Below are positions 8,929-17,703 of a DNA stretch of 64,000 nt, piece by piece. The notes under the pieces are model-generated. The model ran no database searches. It saw only the letters and a program-made list of their open reading frames with translations, and was not told where the DNA came from. Each line of letters begins with the position of its first letter. Position 1 is the first letter of the stretch. The DNA comes from Luteococcus sanguinis. GTDB taxonomy: Bacteria > Actinomycetota > Actinomycetes > Propionibacteriales > Propionibacteriaceae. The stretch spans positions 79,805 through 143,804 of the forward strand of contig NZ_BAAAKI010000016.1 of assembly GCF_039527675.1 (NCBI RefSeq), in the 5' to 3' direction. The position numbers and the translations under genes were made by a program.

Positions 8929-10071
8929 ATGGCTTCCGCCGTCGCACGCCGACGTCGGGGTTCTGGAAACTCCCAGAACCTCGCGGGCTGGTTGTTCGTC
9001 TCGCCCGTCATCATCATCCTGGGCCTGTTCCTGTTCATCCCGATCGTGATGGCCGCGTGGGTGAGCGTCTCCGACTGGAACGGCAATGGTTCACCCTTCT
9101 CCGGGACGGCGAAGTTCGTGGGCTTCGCGAACTACACCGCGGTGCTGGGCGGCAAGGGTCTGGCCGCGCGCGACTTCGGGCTGAGCATCCGTAACAACCT
9201 CTACTACGTGGCGCTCGTCGTCCCGCTGCAGACGATCATGTCGCTCTTCCTGGCGGTGATGGTCACCCGCAAGGGGCTGCGCGGGAAGGGCTTCTTCCGC
9301 ACCGCCTTCTACTTCCCGTCGGTGACCAGCTCGGTGGCGATCACCGTCTTGTGGCTCTTCCTGTTCAACGCCACCGGTGCGGTGAACAAGGCTCTGTCGT
9401 GGCTCGGCATCAACGGGCCCAACTGGTTCAACGACCCGCGCGGCGTGCTCGGCATGCTGCTGGAGCCGCTCGGCGTGCACGAGACCGGGGCACTGGCCAA
9501 GCCGGGCCTGTTCGGCGTCTCGGGCTACCAGTGGCTGCAGGGTCCCTCGATCGCCATGTGCGCCTTCATCCTGATGGCCATCTTCACCACCTCCGGCACC
9601 TTCATGCTGCTGTTCATCGCCGCGCTGCAGGACATCGGCGAGGAGACCTCGGAGGCCGGCATGGTCGACGGTGCAACGGCCTGGCAGCGCTTCCGCCACA
9701 TCACGTTGCCGATGCTTCGTCCGACGCTGTTCACCGTCATCACCCTCGGCCTGATCGGCACCTGGCAGGTCTTCGACCAGATCGCCATCGGTTCCCAGGG
9801 TGATCCGGCCAAGACGACGATGACCCCGGCCTACCTGAGCTACACCAAGGCCTTCAACGACGGCGAATGGGGCAAGGCGGCGGCGATCGCCTTCATCCTG
9901 TTCGCGATCATCGTGCTGATGACCCTGGTCCAGCGGATGGTGCTGGGTGACTCGGACTACTCGCGGATGTCGCGCAAGGAACTGAAGGCCGACAAGGAGG
10001 CGCGCGATCTCAAGGCCGCGCAACAACGTGCTGCCGCGCAGATCATCGTCCAGAAGGAAGGCCAGGCATGA
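8929..10071 (+). CDS. sugar ABC transporter permease, MalF-like
   Basis: A 380-residue inner-membrane protein with six or more predicted helices and the EAA loop (EEASEAGMVDGATAWQRF-like region, about residues 240-260) that docks to the ATPase. A longer extracytoplasmic insertion around residues 150-200 suits the MalF side of the pair. The C-terminal 35 residues are highly charged and Ala/Lys/Arg-rich. It overlaps the next permease gene by 4 bp (ATGA), indicating coupled translation. Confidence 0.9.
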   Translation: MASAVARRRRGSGNSQNLAGWLFVSPVIIILGLFLFIPIVMAAWVSVSDWNGNGSPFSGTAKFVGFANYTAVLGGKGLAARDFGLSIRNNLYYVALVVPLQTIMSLFLAVMVTRKGLRGKGFFRTAFYFPSVTSSVAITVLWLFLFNATGAVNKALSWLGINGPNWFNDPRGVLGMLLEPLGVHETGALAKPGLFGVSGYQWLQGPSIAMCAFILMAIFTTSGTFMLLFIAALQDIGEETSEAGMVDGATAWQRFRHITLPMLRPTLFTVITLGLIGTWQVFDQIAIGSQGDPAKTTMTPAYLSYTKAFNDGEWGKAAAIAFILFAIIVLMTLVQRMVLGDSDYSRMSRKELKADKEARDLKAAQQRAAAQIIVQKEGQA

Positions 10072-10937
10072 GCAGGACAATGGACGCCTCGGACGCCCGA
10101 CAGGCCAACCGGATGGGTCCGGCGGGCTGGGTCGCGCTGGGGCTGCTCTCGGTGATGGCCGTGTTCTACATCTTCCCCTTCGTGCTGCAGGTGGCGAACT
10201 CCTTCAAGACCGACGCCGAGGCCACCGCGAACGCGATGAGCCCGGTGCCGCAGGTGTGGACGACGGCTGCCTACGACCGCCTCTTCCGCAACTCCGACTA
10301 CCCGCGCTGGTTCCTCAACTCGGTCATCGTGACGCTCTTCGTCACCGCCGGACGCGTCTTCTTCAACTCCCTGGCGGGCTACGCGCTGGCGCGGCTGAGG
10401 TTCCGGGGGCGCCAGGTCGTGTTCGCGATGCTGATCGCGGTGATGAGCGTGCCCGGCGTGATCCTGCTGATCCCGAAGTTCCTGGTGATCAACCAGCTCG
10501 GCATCTACAACTCGTATCCGGCGCTGATCCTGCCGCTGCTGGTGGACGCGGCCGGGGTGTTCATCATGAAGAACTTCTTCGAGTCCATCCCCCCGGCGGT
10601 CGAGGAGGCGGCACGCATCGATGGTGCGGGCACCTTCCGCACCTTCTGGTCGGTGGTGCTGCCGATGGCGACGCCGGCGCTGATCACCATCACGATCCTG
10701 AGTTTCCAGGGCTCCTGGAACGAGTACTCGCACTTCATCGTCGCCTCGCAGAGCCCCGAGCTCTACACGCTGACCAAGGGCGTCGGCACACTCGCGTCCG
10801 GTGGGCTGGGCGGCATGAGCAACCAGTACCCGCTGAAACTGGGCGCGGCGGCCCTGATGACGATCCCGGTCGCGATCCTGTTCTTCGTCTTCCAGAAGCG
10901 GATCATGAACACCTCGGACGGAGCGGTGAAGGGCTGA
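10068..10937 (+). CDS. sugar ABC transporter permease, MalG-like
   Basis: A 289-residue permease with six transmembrane helices and the EAA motif (EEAARIDGAGTFRTFWSVVLP, about residues 180-200). It is the last gene of the lacI-binding protein-permease-permease operon and is followed by a very strong hairpin terminator. With the MalF-like partner it forms the channel for the sugar bound by the lipoprotein. Confidence 0.92.
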   Translation: MSRTMDASDARQANRMGPAGWVALGLLSVMAVFYIFPFVLQVANSFKTDAEATANAMSPVPQVWTTAAYDRLFRNSDYPRWFLNSVIVTLFVTAGRVFFNSLAGYALARLRFRGRQVVFAMLIAVMSVPGVILLIPKFLVINQLGIYNSYPALILPLLVDAAGVFIMKNFFESIPPAVEEAARIDGAGTFRTFWSVVLPMATPALITITILSFQGSWNEYSHFIVASQSPELYTLTKGVGTLASGGLGGMSNQYPLKLGAAALMTIPVAILFFVFQKRIMNTSDGAVKG

Positions 10938-10951
10938 GCGCCCGAGCATGG

Positions 10952-10999
10952 GAACCGGGGTTGGTTTGCACCGCAGTCGGTGTGAACCAACCCCGGTTC
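10952..10999. terminator. strong bidirectional hairpin terminator
   Basis: A 22-bp near-perfect inverted repeat (left arm starts GAACCGGGGTTGGTT, right arm ends AACCAACCCCGGTTC) with a 4-nt loop lies between two convergent genes. It can stop the sugar operon from one side and the two-component operon from the other. Confidence 0.88.
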
Positions 11000-11012
11000 G
11001 TGCGTTGGCGGC

Positions 11013-11666
11013 TCAGCGTCCGGCGAGACCGACCTCGTAGGCGAACAGCACCAGGCCCACCCGGTCGCGGATCGCGAGCTTGCTCAGCAGGCGTCCGATG
11101 TGGGTCTTCACCGTGCCCTCGGCCATGTAGAGGGTGGAGGCGATCTCGGTGTTGGTGGCCCCCTTCGCGATCTCGGCCAGCACCTCGCGCTCCCGGTCGG
11201 TGAGCAGGGCCAAGCGCTCGTCCGGACGTCCGGGGGCCGACGGCAGGGTGGGGACGATGTGGTCCAGCAGACGCCGGGTGGCGGTGGGCGCCATCACGGC
11301 CTCACCGGCGGCCACGGTGCGGATCGCCTGCAGCAGTTCGGCCGGGCGCGCGTCCTTGAGCAGGAAGCCGGAGGCGCCCGCCTTGAGCGCTGCGAAGACG
11401 TACTCGTCCAGGTCGAAGGTGGTCAGCACCAGCACCTTCGTCGCCTCCCCGGAGGCCGCGATCCGGCGGGTGGCCTCGACGCCGTCCATGATCGGCATCC
11501 GGATGTCCATCAGCACCACGTCGGCGTGGGTGCGGGCGACGGCCGCGCAGGCCTCGGACCCGTCCGCCGCCTCACCCACCACCTGCATGTCGTCCTCGGC
11601 GTCGATCAGCATCCGGAAGCCGCTGCGCACCAGGGCCTGGTCGTCGGCCAGCAACACCGTGATCAT
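11013..11666 (-). CDS. two-component response regulator, NarL/LuxR family
   Basis: A 217-residue regulator. The receiver domain covers residues 1-120, with acidic pocket D8-D9, phospho-acceptor Asp54 (VVLMDIRMP) and conserved Lys in FLLKDA. The LuxR/NarL helix-turn-helix lies at about 150-212 (LTDREREVLAEIAKG, NTEIASTLYMAEGTVKTHI). It directly follows its kinase gene with a 1-bp separation, so both are one operon. Targets are unknown; no cell-envelope exporter is immediately adjacent. Confidence 0.93.
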   Translation of the reverse strand: MITVLLADDQALVRSGFRMLIDAEDDMQVVGEAADGSEACAAVARTHADVVLMDIRMPIMDGVEATRRIAASGEATKVLVLTTFDLDEYVFAALKAGASGFLLKDARPAELLQAIRTVAAGEAVMAPTATRRLLDHIVPTLPSAPGRPDERLALLTDREREVLAEIAKGATNTEIASTLYMAEGTVKTHIGRLLSKLAIRDRVGLVLFAYEVGLAGR

Positions 11667-13067
11667 CTAGCGCTCCATCATTCTCGTGTCGTCCGTGAAG
11701 GGGTTCGGGGGTGGCTGGTTCGGGTCGCCGGAGGGACCCCTCGACAGGCTCGGGAACCGTGGGCCGTGGCTCGGGGAACGGGGGTCACGGCTCGGGGACC
11801 GTGGGTTGACGCTCGGGGTCCGGTCGCTGGGGACGGGGAGCACTGCGCGCACCAGGAAACCTCCGCCCTGGCGGGGGCGGGCGACCAACTGGCCGCCCTG
11901 GGAGCTGACCCGCTCCCGCATCCCGCGCAGGCCGTGGCCGCGTCCGTCGCCGGCCGCCAACGCACCGGCACCGTCGTCCAGCACCTCGACGATGATGACC
12001 TCGCTGCCGTAGCTGAGCTGCACCTGCGCGTGCGCCTCGGGCCCCGCGTGCTTGAGGAAGTTGGTGATCGCCTCCTGCACCACGCGGTAGACCACCAGCG
12101 CGAAGGTCGGCGGCACCTGCGGCAGGGTGCCGGTGACGACCAGCTGTACCCGTCCGTCGCCGGCCCGCTCCACCAACTCCGGGATCTGCTGCAGTCCGGG
12201 GGAGGGTGCGAAGTCGGCGGTCTCGTCCGGGGTGCCGCGCAGGACGCCGACGATGCGGCGCATCTGGGTGAGGGCGTCGCGTCCGGTCTCGGCGATGGTG
12301 TCCAGCGCGACCGCCGCCTGCTCTGGGTGCTTGGCGGCGATCGCGCGTCCGCCCTCGGCCTGGACGACCATCACCGACAGCGAGTGGGCGACCACGTCGT
12401 GCAGCTCTCGCGCGATCTGCGCGCGGACGGCGGCCTCGGCGCTCTGGGCGGCCTGTTCCCGCTCGGACAGCTCCAACTGGCGACGCTTCGCCTCGGCGAC
12501 CAGCCTCTCCTGGCCGGCCTGCGCCGACTCCCGGACCCGACGTCCCGTGGCATAGCTCGACATCACGATCGCGGCGCACATCACCACCCCCAGTGCGAGC
12601 ACGGCGAGGATGGTCCCGGAGCTGGAGTTCGGCCCCAGGGAGTGCAAAAGGTCTTCGAAGCTCGCGCCGGTCAAGGCGCGCAACCAGCTCACCGGCCCCA
12701 CGATCGAGCCGAACAGGCCAATCACCAGCGCCAGGCGCGCGGGCAGTCCGGGCACCCAGCGCGCGACCGAATAGACGGTCACCGGCACCAGCACCAGGGA
12801 GAAGGTCGGGTACTGCACCAGCCATGCCTGCACCAGGAAGCACGTCGCAACGACCAGTAGCACCATCAGCGGCCGGCGACGTCGGAAGGCGATCGCCACG
12901 ACCATCACCAGGCTGGTGAGCAGGAGCATCGGGTCGGTGTTGGATCTCAGCCCGAACAACAGGGTGGGCAGCAGTACCAACACGGCGATGATCCCGGTCA
13001 CCGCGAGGTCCAGTGACCAGGTGGCGTGCCGCAACTCGATGCGGCGCAGCTCGTCCCGGGTGCTCAT
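11667..13067 (-). CDS. sensor histidine kinase, NarL-type (HisKA_3)
   Basis: A 466-residue kinase with about five or six transmembrane helices in residues 20-170 and a short coiled-coil linker. The dimerisation/phospho-acceptor box is ARELHDVVAHSLSVMV with His223, and the HATPase domain runs to about 410 (GHGLRGMRERV G-box). The ATG at 13067 is preceded by TAGGCT and a 7-nt gap, fitting a leaderless transcript; a longer reading frame runs upstream but lacks this signal. The last 49 residues (418-466) are encoded by a dispersed DNA repeat and read as 7-residue Pro/Ser/Arg units, which is not part of the kinase fold. Confidence 0.9.
   Translation of the reverse strand: MSTRDELRRIELRHATWSLDLAVTGIIAVLVLLPTLLFGLRSNTDPMLLLTSLVMVVAIAFRRRRPLMVLLVVATCFLVQAWLVQYPTFSLVLVPVTVYSVARWVPGLPARLALVIGLFGSIVGPVSWLRALTGASFEDLLHSLGPNSSSGTILAVLALGVVMCAAIVMSSYATGRRVRESAQAGQERLVAEAKRRQLELSEREQAAQSAEAAVRAQIARELHDVVAHSLSVMVVQAEGGRAIAAKHPEQAAVALDTIAETGRDALTQMRRIVGVLRGTPDETADFAPSPGLQQIPELVERAGDGRVQLVVTGTLPQVPPTFALVVYRVVQEAITNFLKHAGPEAHAQVQLSYGSEVIIVEVLDDGAGALAAGDGRGHGLRGMRERVSSQGGQLVARPRQGGGFLVRAVLPVPSDRTPSVNPRSPSRDPRSPSHGPRFPSLSRGPSGDPNQPPPNPFTDDTRMMER
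11729..11835. repeat. dispersed repeat array inside the histidine-kinase gene, copy B
   Basis: A TCGACAGGCTCGGGAACC core precedes further 21-bp units starting GCTCGGGGAACG, GCTCGGGGACCG and GCTCGGGGTCCG. About 27 bp at 11729-11755 are the exact reverse complement of DNA at 56500-56526. The array lies in frame and supplies the C-terminal tail of the kinase (PRSPS-type heptads). Confidence 0.85.
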
Positions 13068-13074
13068 CGCGCCA

Positions 13075-13080
13075 AGCCTA
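13075..13080 (-). promoter_or_regulatory. leaderless -10 element of the histidine-kinase operon
   Basis: The minus-strand TAGGCT is separated from the ATG at 13067 by exactly 7 nt, placing the transcription start at the start codon. The same arrangement recurs at several genes in the window. Confidence 0.6.
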
Positions 13081-13248
13081 TGGCGGGGGGCGACGGCGGG
13101 CGTCCGACCACGGTCTCGGACGCCCTGCCACTGTGGACCGTCCGACCAGTAGTTTCCATGCTTGGACCTCACGCTGGGTGGGACAATGTGGGTTGGACGT
13201 CCAAGACGGCGGGCATGGCACCTTCTTGGCCGCAGCACAGGGGGAGTG

Positions 13249-15117
13249 ATGAGTCAGTCGCCGTACGGGTCCGGACCCATCCGGCGGTCCGGTCACGCCG
13301 GCATCGCTCGCGACCTCACCCAAGGACGCGTCGGCGAACCCCTGGTCCGCTGCCTGCTCGCACCCATCGACGAGCGCCGCGATCTCGCCGACCATCGGAT
13401 GCTCATCGTCCTGAAGTTCCTCTACGAGGCCGGGGACGAGTTCCCGCCCCACCTGCGCACCGACATGGAACGGTCGGTGCTCGGCTTCCGTTACTGGCTG
13501 GACGAGCCCGGCAGTGACGACATGTGCCACTGGAGCGAGAGCCACGCGCTGATGTTCAGCGTCTGCGAGCACCTCGCTGGCCAGTTGTTCCCCCACCAGG
13601 CCTTCACCAACGACGGACGCAAGGGTTCCCGCAAGGCCGACCGCGGGCGGCGGCGCCTGCTCGAGTGGCTCGGCAACCGCTTCCATCACGGCTTCAGCGA
13701 ATGGCTCTCGCACACCTACTACGAATTGGACGTCGCGGGCCTGACGCTGTTGATCGACCACTCCCAGGACGAGGAACTGGTCACCCGCGCCGCGATGGTG
13801 CTGGACCTGCTGATGCTGGACATGGCACTGCATCGCTTCGACGGACGCTTCGTCGCCTCCGCCGGGCGGGCAAACGGGGTGCAGAAGGCACGTCCGGAGC
13901 ACTCCGAGATCAACACCGTGCTGGCCTCGGCCTTTGGCGACGAGCAACCGGCCTTCGACCCCGACGAGGTGAGCGGGATCTTTGTCGCCCGCCGCCGCTA
14001 CCAGGTGCCCGAGGTGATCCGGGAGATCGCCGACGCCGACGCCGACCACCTGGTCCGTACCTCCCAGGGACTGGACGCCAGCGAGGTCGCCGCGGTGGTC
14101 GCCGCCCGCCCCGGGTTGGGCCATGCCGAACGGCGCGATGCGCTGGTCGAGCTGTTGTGGTCGATGGAGGCCTTCACCACACCGGAGGCGATCGGTCCGA
14201 CGCTGGACGCGATCCGGCGACACGACCTGGGCCAGAACCGTTACCTTTCGCCGCTGACGCCGTTCGCGAAGCTGCGCTCCGAACGGCTGCAGGTGGCGAC
14301 GCTGCGCGCGATGAACCCGATCACCCAGGGCATCGCGATGGGTCGCGCGGACGTGCAGACCTACCGCACCCCGCACTACCTGCTCTCCAGCGCGCAGCAC
14401 CACCGCCCCGGCGAGTTCGGCGACCAGGAACAGATCTGGCAGGCGGCGCTCCCGGACGACATCACCGTCTTCTCCACCCACCCCGGATCGACCGAGCTGA
14501 GCGAGTACGCCCGCCCCTCGACCCCCTCGGCGTGGGTGGGCAATGGCATCAACCCCGATGTCGGCCAGCACCGCAATGTGCTGCTGGCGCTGCACGACGT
14601 CCGTGGCCGCAAGGGCTATCTCGAGGGACGACGACATCAGCTCAGCCACCTCTTCTTCCCCTTCGTCCGCTTCGACGAGACCACGATCAGCGAGCGTCTG
14701 GTCGCCGGCCGGCGGCGCGACTCCTACATCGGGGTGCTCTCGCTGAACCCGGTCGAGATGCTCTCGGACGTCGAGGTGATCCAGCGCGGGGTGATCAGCG
14801 GCTGGGCGGTGGTCGTCACCGACCGGCAGGAGTTCGGGTCATTGGGACGCTTCGTCGACCACCTCAAGCAGACCAGCCTCGACTGGACGCGCGAGGAGTT
14901 GGTCTGGAGCACCGATCTGCACCAGTACAAGCAGCGGTTCCGCGGGGACTTCTGTGTGGACGGGGTTCCGCAGCGCTCGGACTACCCGCGGCTGGACTGT
15001 GACTGGGCCCAGGTCGAACGCAGTCCCTCCGTGGTGACGGTGACGGGGGAGAGGTCCAGCCTGGTGCTCGACTGGGACGCGGGGACGCGCATCGTGCAGC
15101 CCGGCCCGGTTGGCTGA
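13249..15117 (+). CDS. large conserved-looking protein of unknown function
   Basis: A 622-residue soluble protein without signal peptide or membrane helices. The ATG at 13249 follows an AGGGGGAG ribosome site; an earlier in-frame ATG at 13162 lacks one. The N-terminal 300 residues are helical, with the motif DEPGSDDMCHWSESHALMFS near 80-100 and DRGRRRLLEWLGNRFHHGFSEW near 125-148, which recall (alpha/alpha) toroid enzymes. The C-terminal half looks more beta-rich (VWSTDLHQYKQRF). It resembles large uncharacterised actinobacterial proteins sometimes compared with heparinase/alginate-lyase-like folds; I cannot assign a reaction. It stands alone between the kinase operon and the SPFH operon. Confidence 0.7.
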   Translation: MSQSPYGSGPIRRSGHAGIARDLTQGRVGEPLVRCLLAPIDERRDLADHRMLIVLKFLYEAGDEFPPHLRTDMERSVLGFRYWLDEPGSDDMCHWSESHALMFSVCEHLAGQLFPHQAFTNDGRKGSRKADRGRRRLLEWLGNRFHHGFSEWLSHTYYELDVAGLTLLIDHSQDEELVTRAAMVLDLLMLDMALHRFDGRFVASAGRANGVQKARPEHSEINTVLASAFGDEQPAFDPDEVSGIFVARRRYQVPEVIREIADADADHLVRTSQGLDASEVAAVVAARPGLGHAERRDALVELLWSMEAFTTPEAIGPTLDAIRRHDLGQNRYLSPLTPFAKLRSERLQVATLRAMNPITQGIAMGRADVQTYRTPHYLLSSAQHHRPGEFGDQEQIWQAALPDDITVFSTHPGSTELSEYARPSTPSAWVGNGINPDVGQHRNVLLALHDVRGRKGYLEGRRHQLSHLFFPFVRFDETTISERLVAGRRRDSYIGVLSLNPVEMLSDVEVIQRGVISGWAVVVTDRQEFGSLGRFVDHLKQTSLDWTREELVWSTDLHQYKQRFRGDFCVDGVPQRSDYPRLDCDWAQVERSPSVVTVTGERSSLVLDWDAGTRIVQPGPVG

Positions 15118-15152
15118 AGATCCTCTCGGGGCGGCTCCACGTCAGCCGAAAT

Positions 15153-15172
15153 GTGATATCACTTTGATATCG
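15153..15172 (+). promoter_or_regulatory. double TGATATC operator upstream of the SPFH/RHH operon
   Basis: The perfect palindrome GTGATATCAC (15153-15162) is followed by TGATATCG (15165-15172). The two TGATATC boxes are 11 bp apart centre to centre, one helical turn, as expected for two ribbon-helix-helix dimers side by side. The downstream operon encodes such a protein, so autoregulation is likely. The site is 39 bp before the SPFH start. Confidence 0.65.
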
Positions 15173-15210
15173 CCACTTCCTCGGCGAGCCACTTCCCCGG
15201 AGGCGCAACC

Positions 15211-16185
15211 ATGAGCCAGACCCCGACCCTCGACTCCGCACCGGCACCCGACGAGGTTCCCATCAGCACGCGTCCGGTGGGTCACGCCGGCATTCGTGTC
15301 GACGTCGCCGAGCGACGCGCGTGGAGCATTGGCGGCGCGTGGGTGCTGCTGCTGTGCGTGCTGGCGCTCATCGCGGCCGCGCTGCTCATGGCCAATGGGC
15401 TGATGAACGAACACCCGATCCAGGTCGTCGCGGCGGCCGGCGTCGTGCTGTTGGCAGCCATCGGGCTGACCGGCCTGACGATCGTGAACCCCGGTGACGC
15501 GCGGGTGGTCCAGTTCCTGGGCCACTACCTCGGCACGGTCCGCAATACCGGGTTGAACCTGACGGTCCCGTTCACCGTCGCACGCAATATCTCGGTGAAG
15601 GCCGTCAACTTCGAGACCGCCCCGCTCAAGGTCAACGACGCCAACGGCAACCCGATCGAGATCGGTGCCATCGTCGTCTACCAGGTCGCCGACACCGCCA
15701 AGGCTGCCTTCGCGGTCGAGCACTATGACGAGTTCGTCCGCAAGCAGGCCGAGTCGGCGCTGCGACATGTCGCGATGAGCCACCCCTATGACGACCACTC
15801 GCTCTCGGAGGCGGGCCAGCGCTCGGTCATCACCCTGCGCGAGGCCACCGACCAGGTCAACCAGGAACTGGCGCACGAGGTGGCCGAGCGGGTCGCAGTA
15901 TCCGGTGTCGAGATCGTCGAGGTGCGGATCTCCCACCTCGCCTATGCCGCAGAGATCGCCTCCGCGATGCTGCGCCGCCAGCAGGCCCAGGCCGTGCTGG
16001 CCGCGCGCCAGGTGATCGTCCAGGGGGCGACCGAGATGGCCAAGCAGGCTGTCCGGACGCTCGACGAGGAATCGGACATCGAGCTCGATCCCGAACGCAA
16101 GGCCGCCATGATCTCCAACCTGCTCGTGGTGCTGTGCTCGGAGCAGCAGTCGGCGCCGGTCATCAACACCGGATCGCTGTACTGA
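15211..16185 (+). CDS. SPFH/Band-7 domain membrane protein
   Basis: A 324-residue protein with a short N-terminal tail, two hydrophobic helices (about residues 33-58 and 66-92), then a full SPFH/Band-7 domain (about 95-260; TIVNPGDARVVQFLG and the VSGVEIVEVRISHLAYAAEIA motif). An Ala/Gln-rich coiled coil closes it. SPFH proteins form large membrane-bound cages or microdomain scaffolds that partner with proteases or transport systems. A GGAGGC ribosome site precedes the ATG. The next gene begins 3 bp after its stop, giving a tight pair. Confidence 0.9.
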   Translation: MSQTPTLDSAPAPDEVPISTRPVGHAGIRVDVAERRAWSIGGAWVLLLCVLALIAAALLMANGLMNEHPIQVVAAAGVVLLAAIGLTGLTIVNPGDARVVQFLGHYLGTVRNTGLNLTVPFTVARNISVKAVNFETAPLKVNDANGNPIEIGAIVVYQVADTAKAAFAVEHYDEFVRKQAESALRHVAMSHPYDDHSLSEAGQRSVITLREATDQVNQELAHEVAERVAVSGVEIVEVRISHLAYAAEIASAMLRRQQAQAVLAARQVIVQGATEMAKQAVRTLDEESDIELDPERKAAMISNLLVVLCSEQQSAPVINTGSLY

Positions 16186-16187
16186 GC

Positions 16188-16421
16188 GTGCCCAACAAGA
16201 AGGGTGTCGAGCCGATGGCTCGCGCCGGGCGCAAGCAGCTGCTGTTGCGGATGTCGCCCCAGGTGCATGAAGCGCTCACGAAATGGGCCGCGGACGAGAT
16301 GCGCAGCGTCAACGGCCAGGTGGAGTTGGTGCTGCGCGACGCCCTGCGCCAAGCGGGGCGCCTGCCCAAGGACGTCCCCGAGCCGCGCGGTCCCGGTCGT
16401 CCGTCGAAGTCGTCCGACTGA
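16188..16421 (+). CDS. ribbon-helix-helix DNA-binding protein, Arc type
   Basis: A 77-residue basic protein starting at GTG 16188, with a possible internal ATG at 16215. The core KQLLLRMSPQVHEALTKWA followed by a VNGQVELVLRDALR helix fits a ribbon-helix-helix dimer (one strand, two helices) of the Arc/HicB-like class. The tail is Pro/Arg-rich. It is translationally coupled to the SPFH gene and probably binds the TGATATC pair upstream. Pairing of an SPFH protein with a small RHH protein suggests the RHH controls SPFH level. Confidence 0.85.
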   Translation: MPNKKGVEPMARAGRKQLLLRMSPQVHEALTKWAADEMRSVNGQVELVLRDALRQAGRLPKDVPEPRGPGRPSKSSD

Positions 16422-16423
16422 AC

Positions 16424-16500
16424 TCCGCCAGGAACGCCCGCTGAGGGCAATCCGGCCCCGCCGTGGGACCGGATTGCTCTCACGTGGCGATTTTGGCGGA
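16424..16500. repeat. 77-bp hairpin (REP/MITE-like) element, copy 1
   Basis: The element has CCGCCA...TGGCGG ends. Its central hairpin has arms CTGAGGGCAATCCGGCCCC and GGGACCGGATTGCTCTCAC and a GCCGT loop. It is close to identical over its right 50 bp to copy 2 at 17704-17780; a diverged copy lies at 56531-56606. It sits directly after the RHH gene, so it may also act as a terminator. Confidence 0.85.
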
Positions 16501-16606
16501 CGCAGTTCACTGTTCGGCTGTCCAAGCATTACGTGGATGTCCGAGACGGTCGCTTGAGTGCTCCGGGGCCGTCAGAGTGGCGGCTCGCGTGAGAGGAGCC
16601 CCACCG

Positions 16607-17683
16607 ATGTTCCGCACCCATCTCGCCCGCGGTGCCGCCGCCGTCGCCCTCGGCGCGGCCGTTGCCTTGGCACCCGCCCCAGCCCTCGTCCAGGCGGCCC
16701 AGTCGTCCAATGCGGCCGTCCACCGCCAGGGTGATCACCCGTCCACCACGAAGAACCCGTACACCTTCGCGGTCATCGGTGACGTCCCCTACGGCGATGC
16801 GCAGATCAAGCTGTTCCCCAGCTGGATCGACCAGATCAACGCCGCCAACCCGAAGATGACCTTCCACGTCGGTGACATCAAGAACGGCTCGACGCGCTGC
16901 GACGACCCCTACTACGCCCTGATCAAGAGCGACTTCGACCGCTTCGTGAACCCCTTCGTCTACACCCCGGGCGACAACGAGTGGACCGACTGCCATCGCG
17001 CGAACAATGGTGCGTACAACCCGCTCGACCGCCTCGCCCTCGACCGCAAGACCTTCTTCGCGAACCCCGGCAGCACGATGGGCCAGAACCCCGCGACGGT
17101 CACCAGCCAGTCCTACCTAGGTGTCCCCGAGAACGTCCGTCTGGAGCGCGCGGGGGTCAGCTTCGCGACCGTCCACGTCGTCGGCTCGAACGACGACCTG
17201 AACGTCTGGGACGGCATCGGCAACACCTCCGTGACCAGCGAGCAGGCCGCCGACCAGGCCCAGCGCATGACGGCCGCAGTGGAGAATGTGCACGACGCCT
17301 TCGCCGCGGCCCGTCGCAATGGTGACAAGGCCGTGGTCGTGATGCTGCAGGCCGACATGTTCGACCCCACCTACGACGTGCAGTGGAAGGACAACTCCGC
17401 CTTCAAGCCGCTGGTCCAGACGCTGGTGGACGAGTCGAACGCCTTCCGTGGCAAGACCTACCTCATCAACGGTGACAGCCACGTCTACAACGTCGACCAG
17501 CCGCTGGCCGACGGTTCGAAGTGGCTGGGTTTCTATGGGGTGACCGGCTCCAGCAATCTCACCCGCATCACCACCGACGGGTCCAGCAACAACAAGGACT
17601 ACCTGATGTTCACGGTGAACCCCTCCAAGAAGGGCGAGCCGCTGAGCTGGGTCCGCGTTCCCTACACCCAGCAGGCCTCCTGA
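16607..17683 (+). CDS. secreted metallophosphoesterase-like protein
   Basis: A 358-residue exported protein. The ATG at 16607 follows a GAGAGGAG site and starts a Sec signal peptide (basic MFRTHLARG, then an Ala/Val-rich core, cleavage near residue 33). Calcineurin-like motifs are visible: IGDVPYGD (about 50-57), HVGDIKNG (about 81-88), TPGDNEWTDC (about 115-124) and a late INGDSHVYN (about 290-298). The metal ligands D, GD, GDNE and GDSH are in order, though the classical GNH is GDNE. The substrate is unknown; phosphoesters outside the cell are likely. It is flanked on both sides by copies of the same hairpin repeat. Confidence 0.82.
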   Translation: MFRTHLARGAAAVALGAAVALAPAPALVQAAQSSNAAVHRQGDHPSTTKNPYTFAVIGDVPYGDAQIKLFPSWIDQINAANPKMTFHVGDIKNGSTRCDDPYYALIKSDFDRFVNPFVYTPGDNEWTDCHRANNGAYNPLDRLALDRKTFFANPGSTMGQNPATVTSQSYLGVPENVRLERAGVSFATVHVVGSNDDLNVWDGIGNTSVTSEQAADQAQRMTAAVENVHDAFAAARRNGDKAVVVMLQADMFDPTYDVQWKDNSAFKPLVQTLVDESNAFRGKTYLINGDSHVYNVDQPLADGSKWLGFYGVTGSSNLTRITTDGSSNNKDYLMFTVNPSKKGEPLSWVRVPYTQQAS

Positions 17684-17703
17684 CGCGAGTCCCGTCGCCT
17701 GGC

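Noticed and set aside
4416..10937. A prophage or genomic island around the sugar importer
   Set aside because: No integrase, tRNA junction or composition change; genes form an ordinary carbohydrate island.
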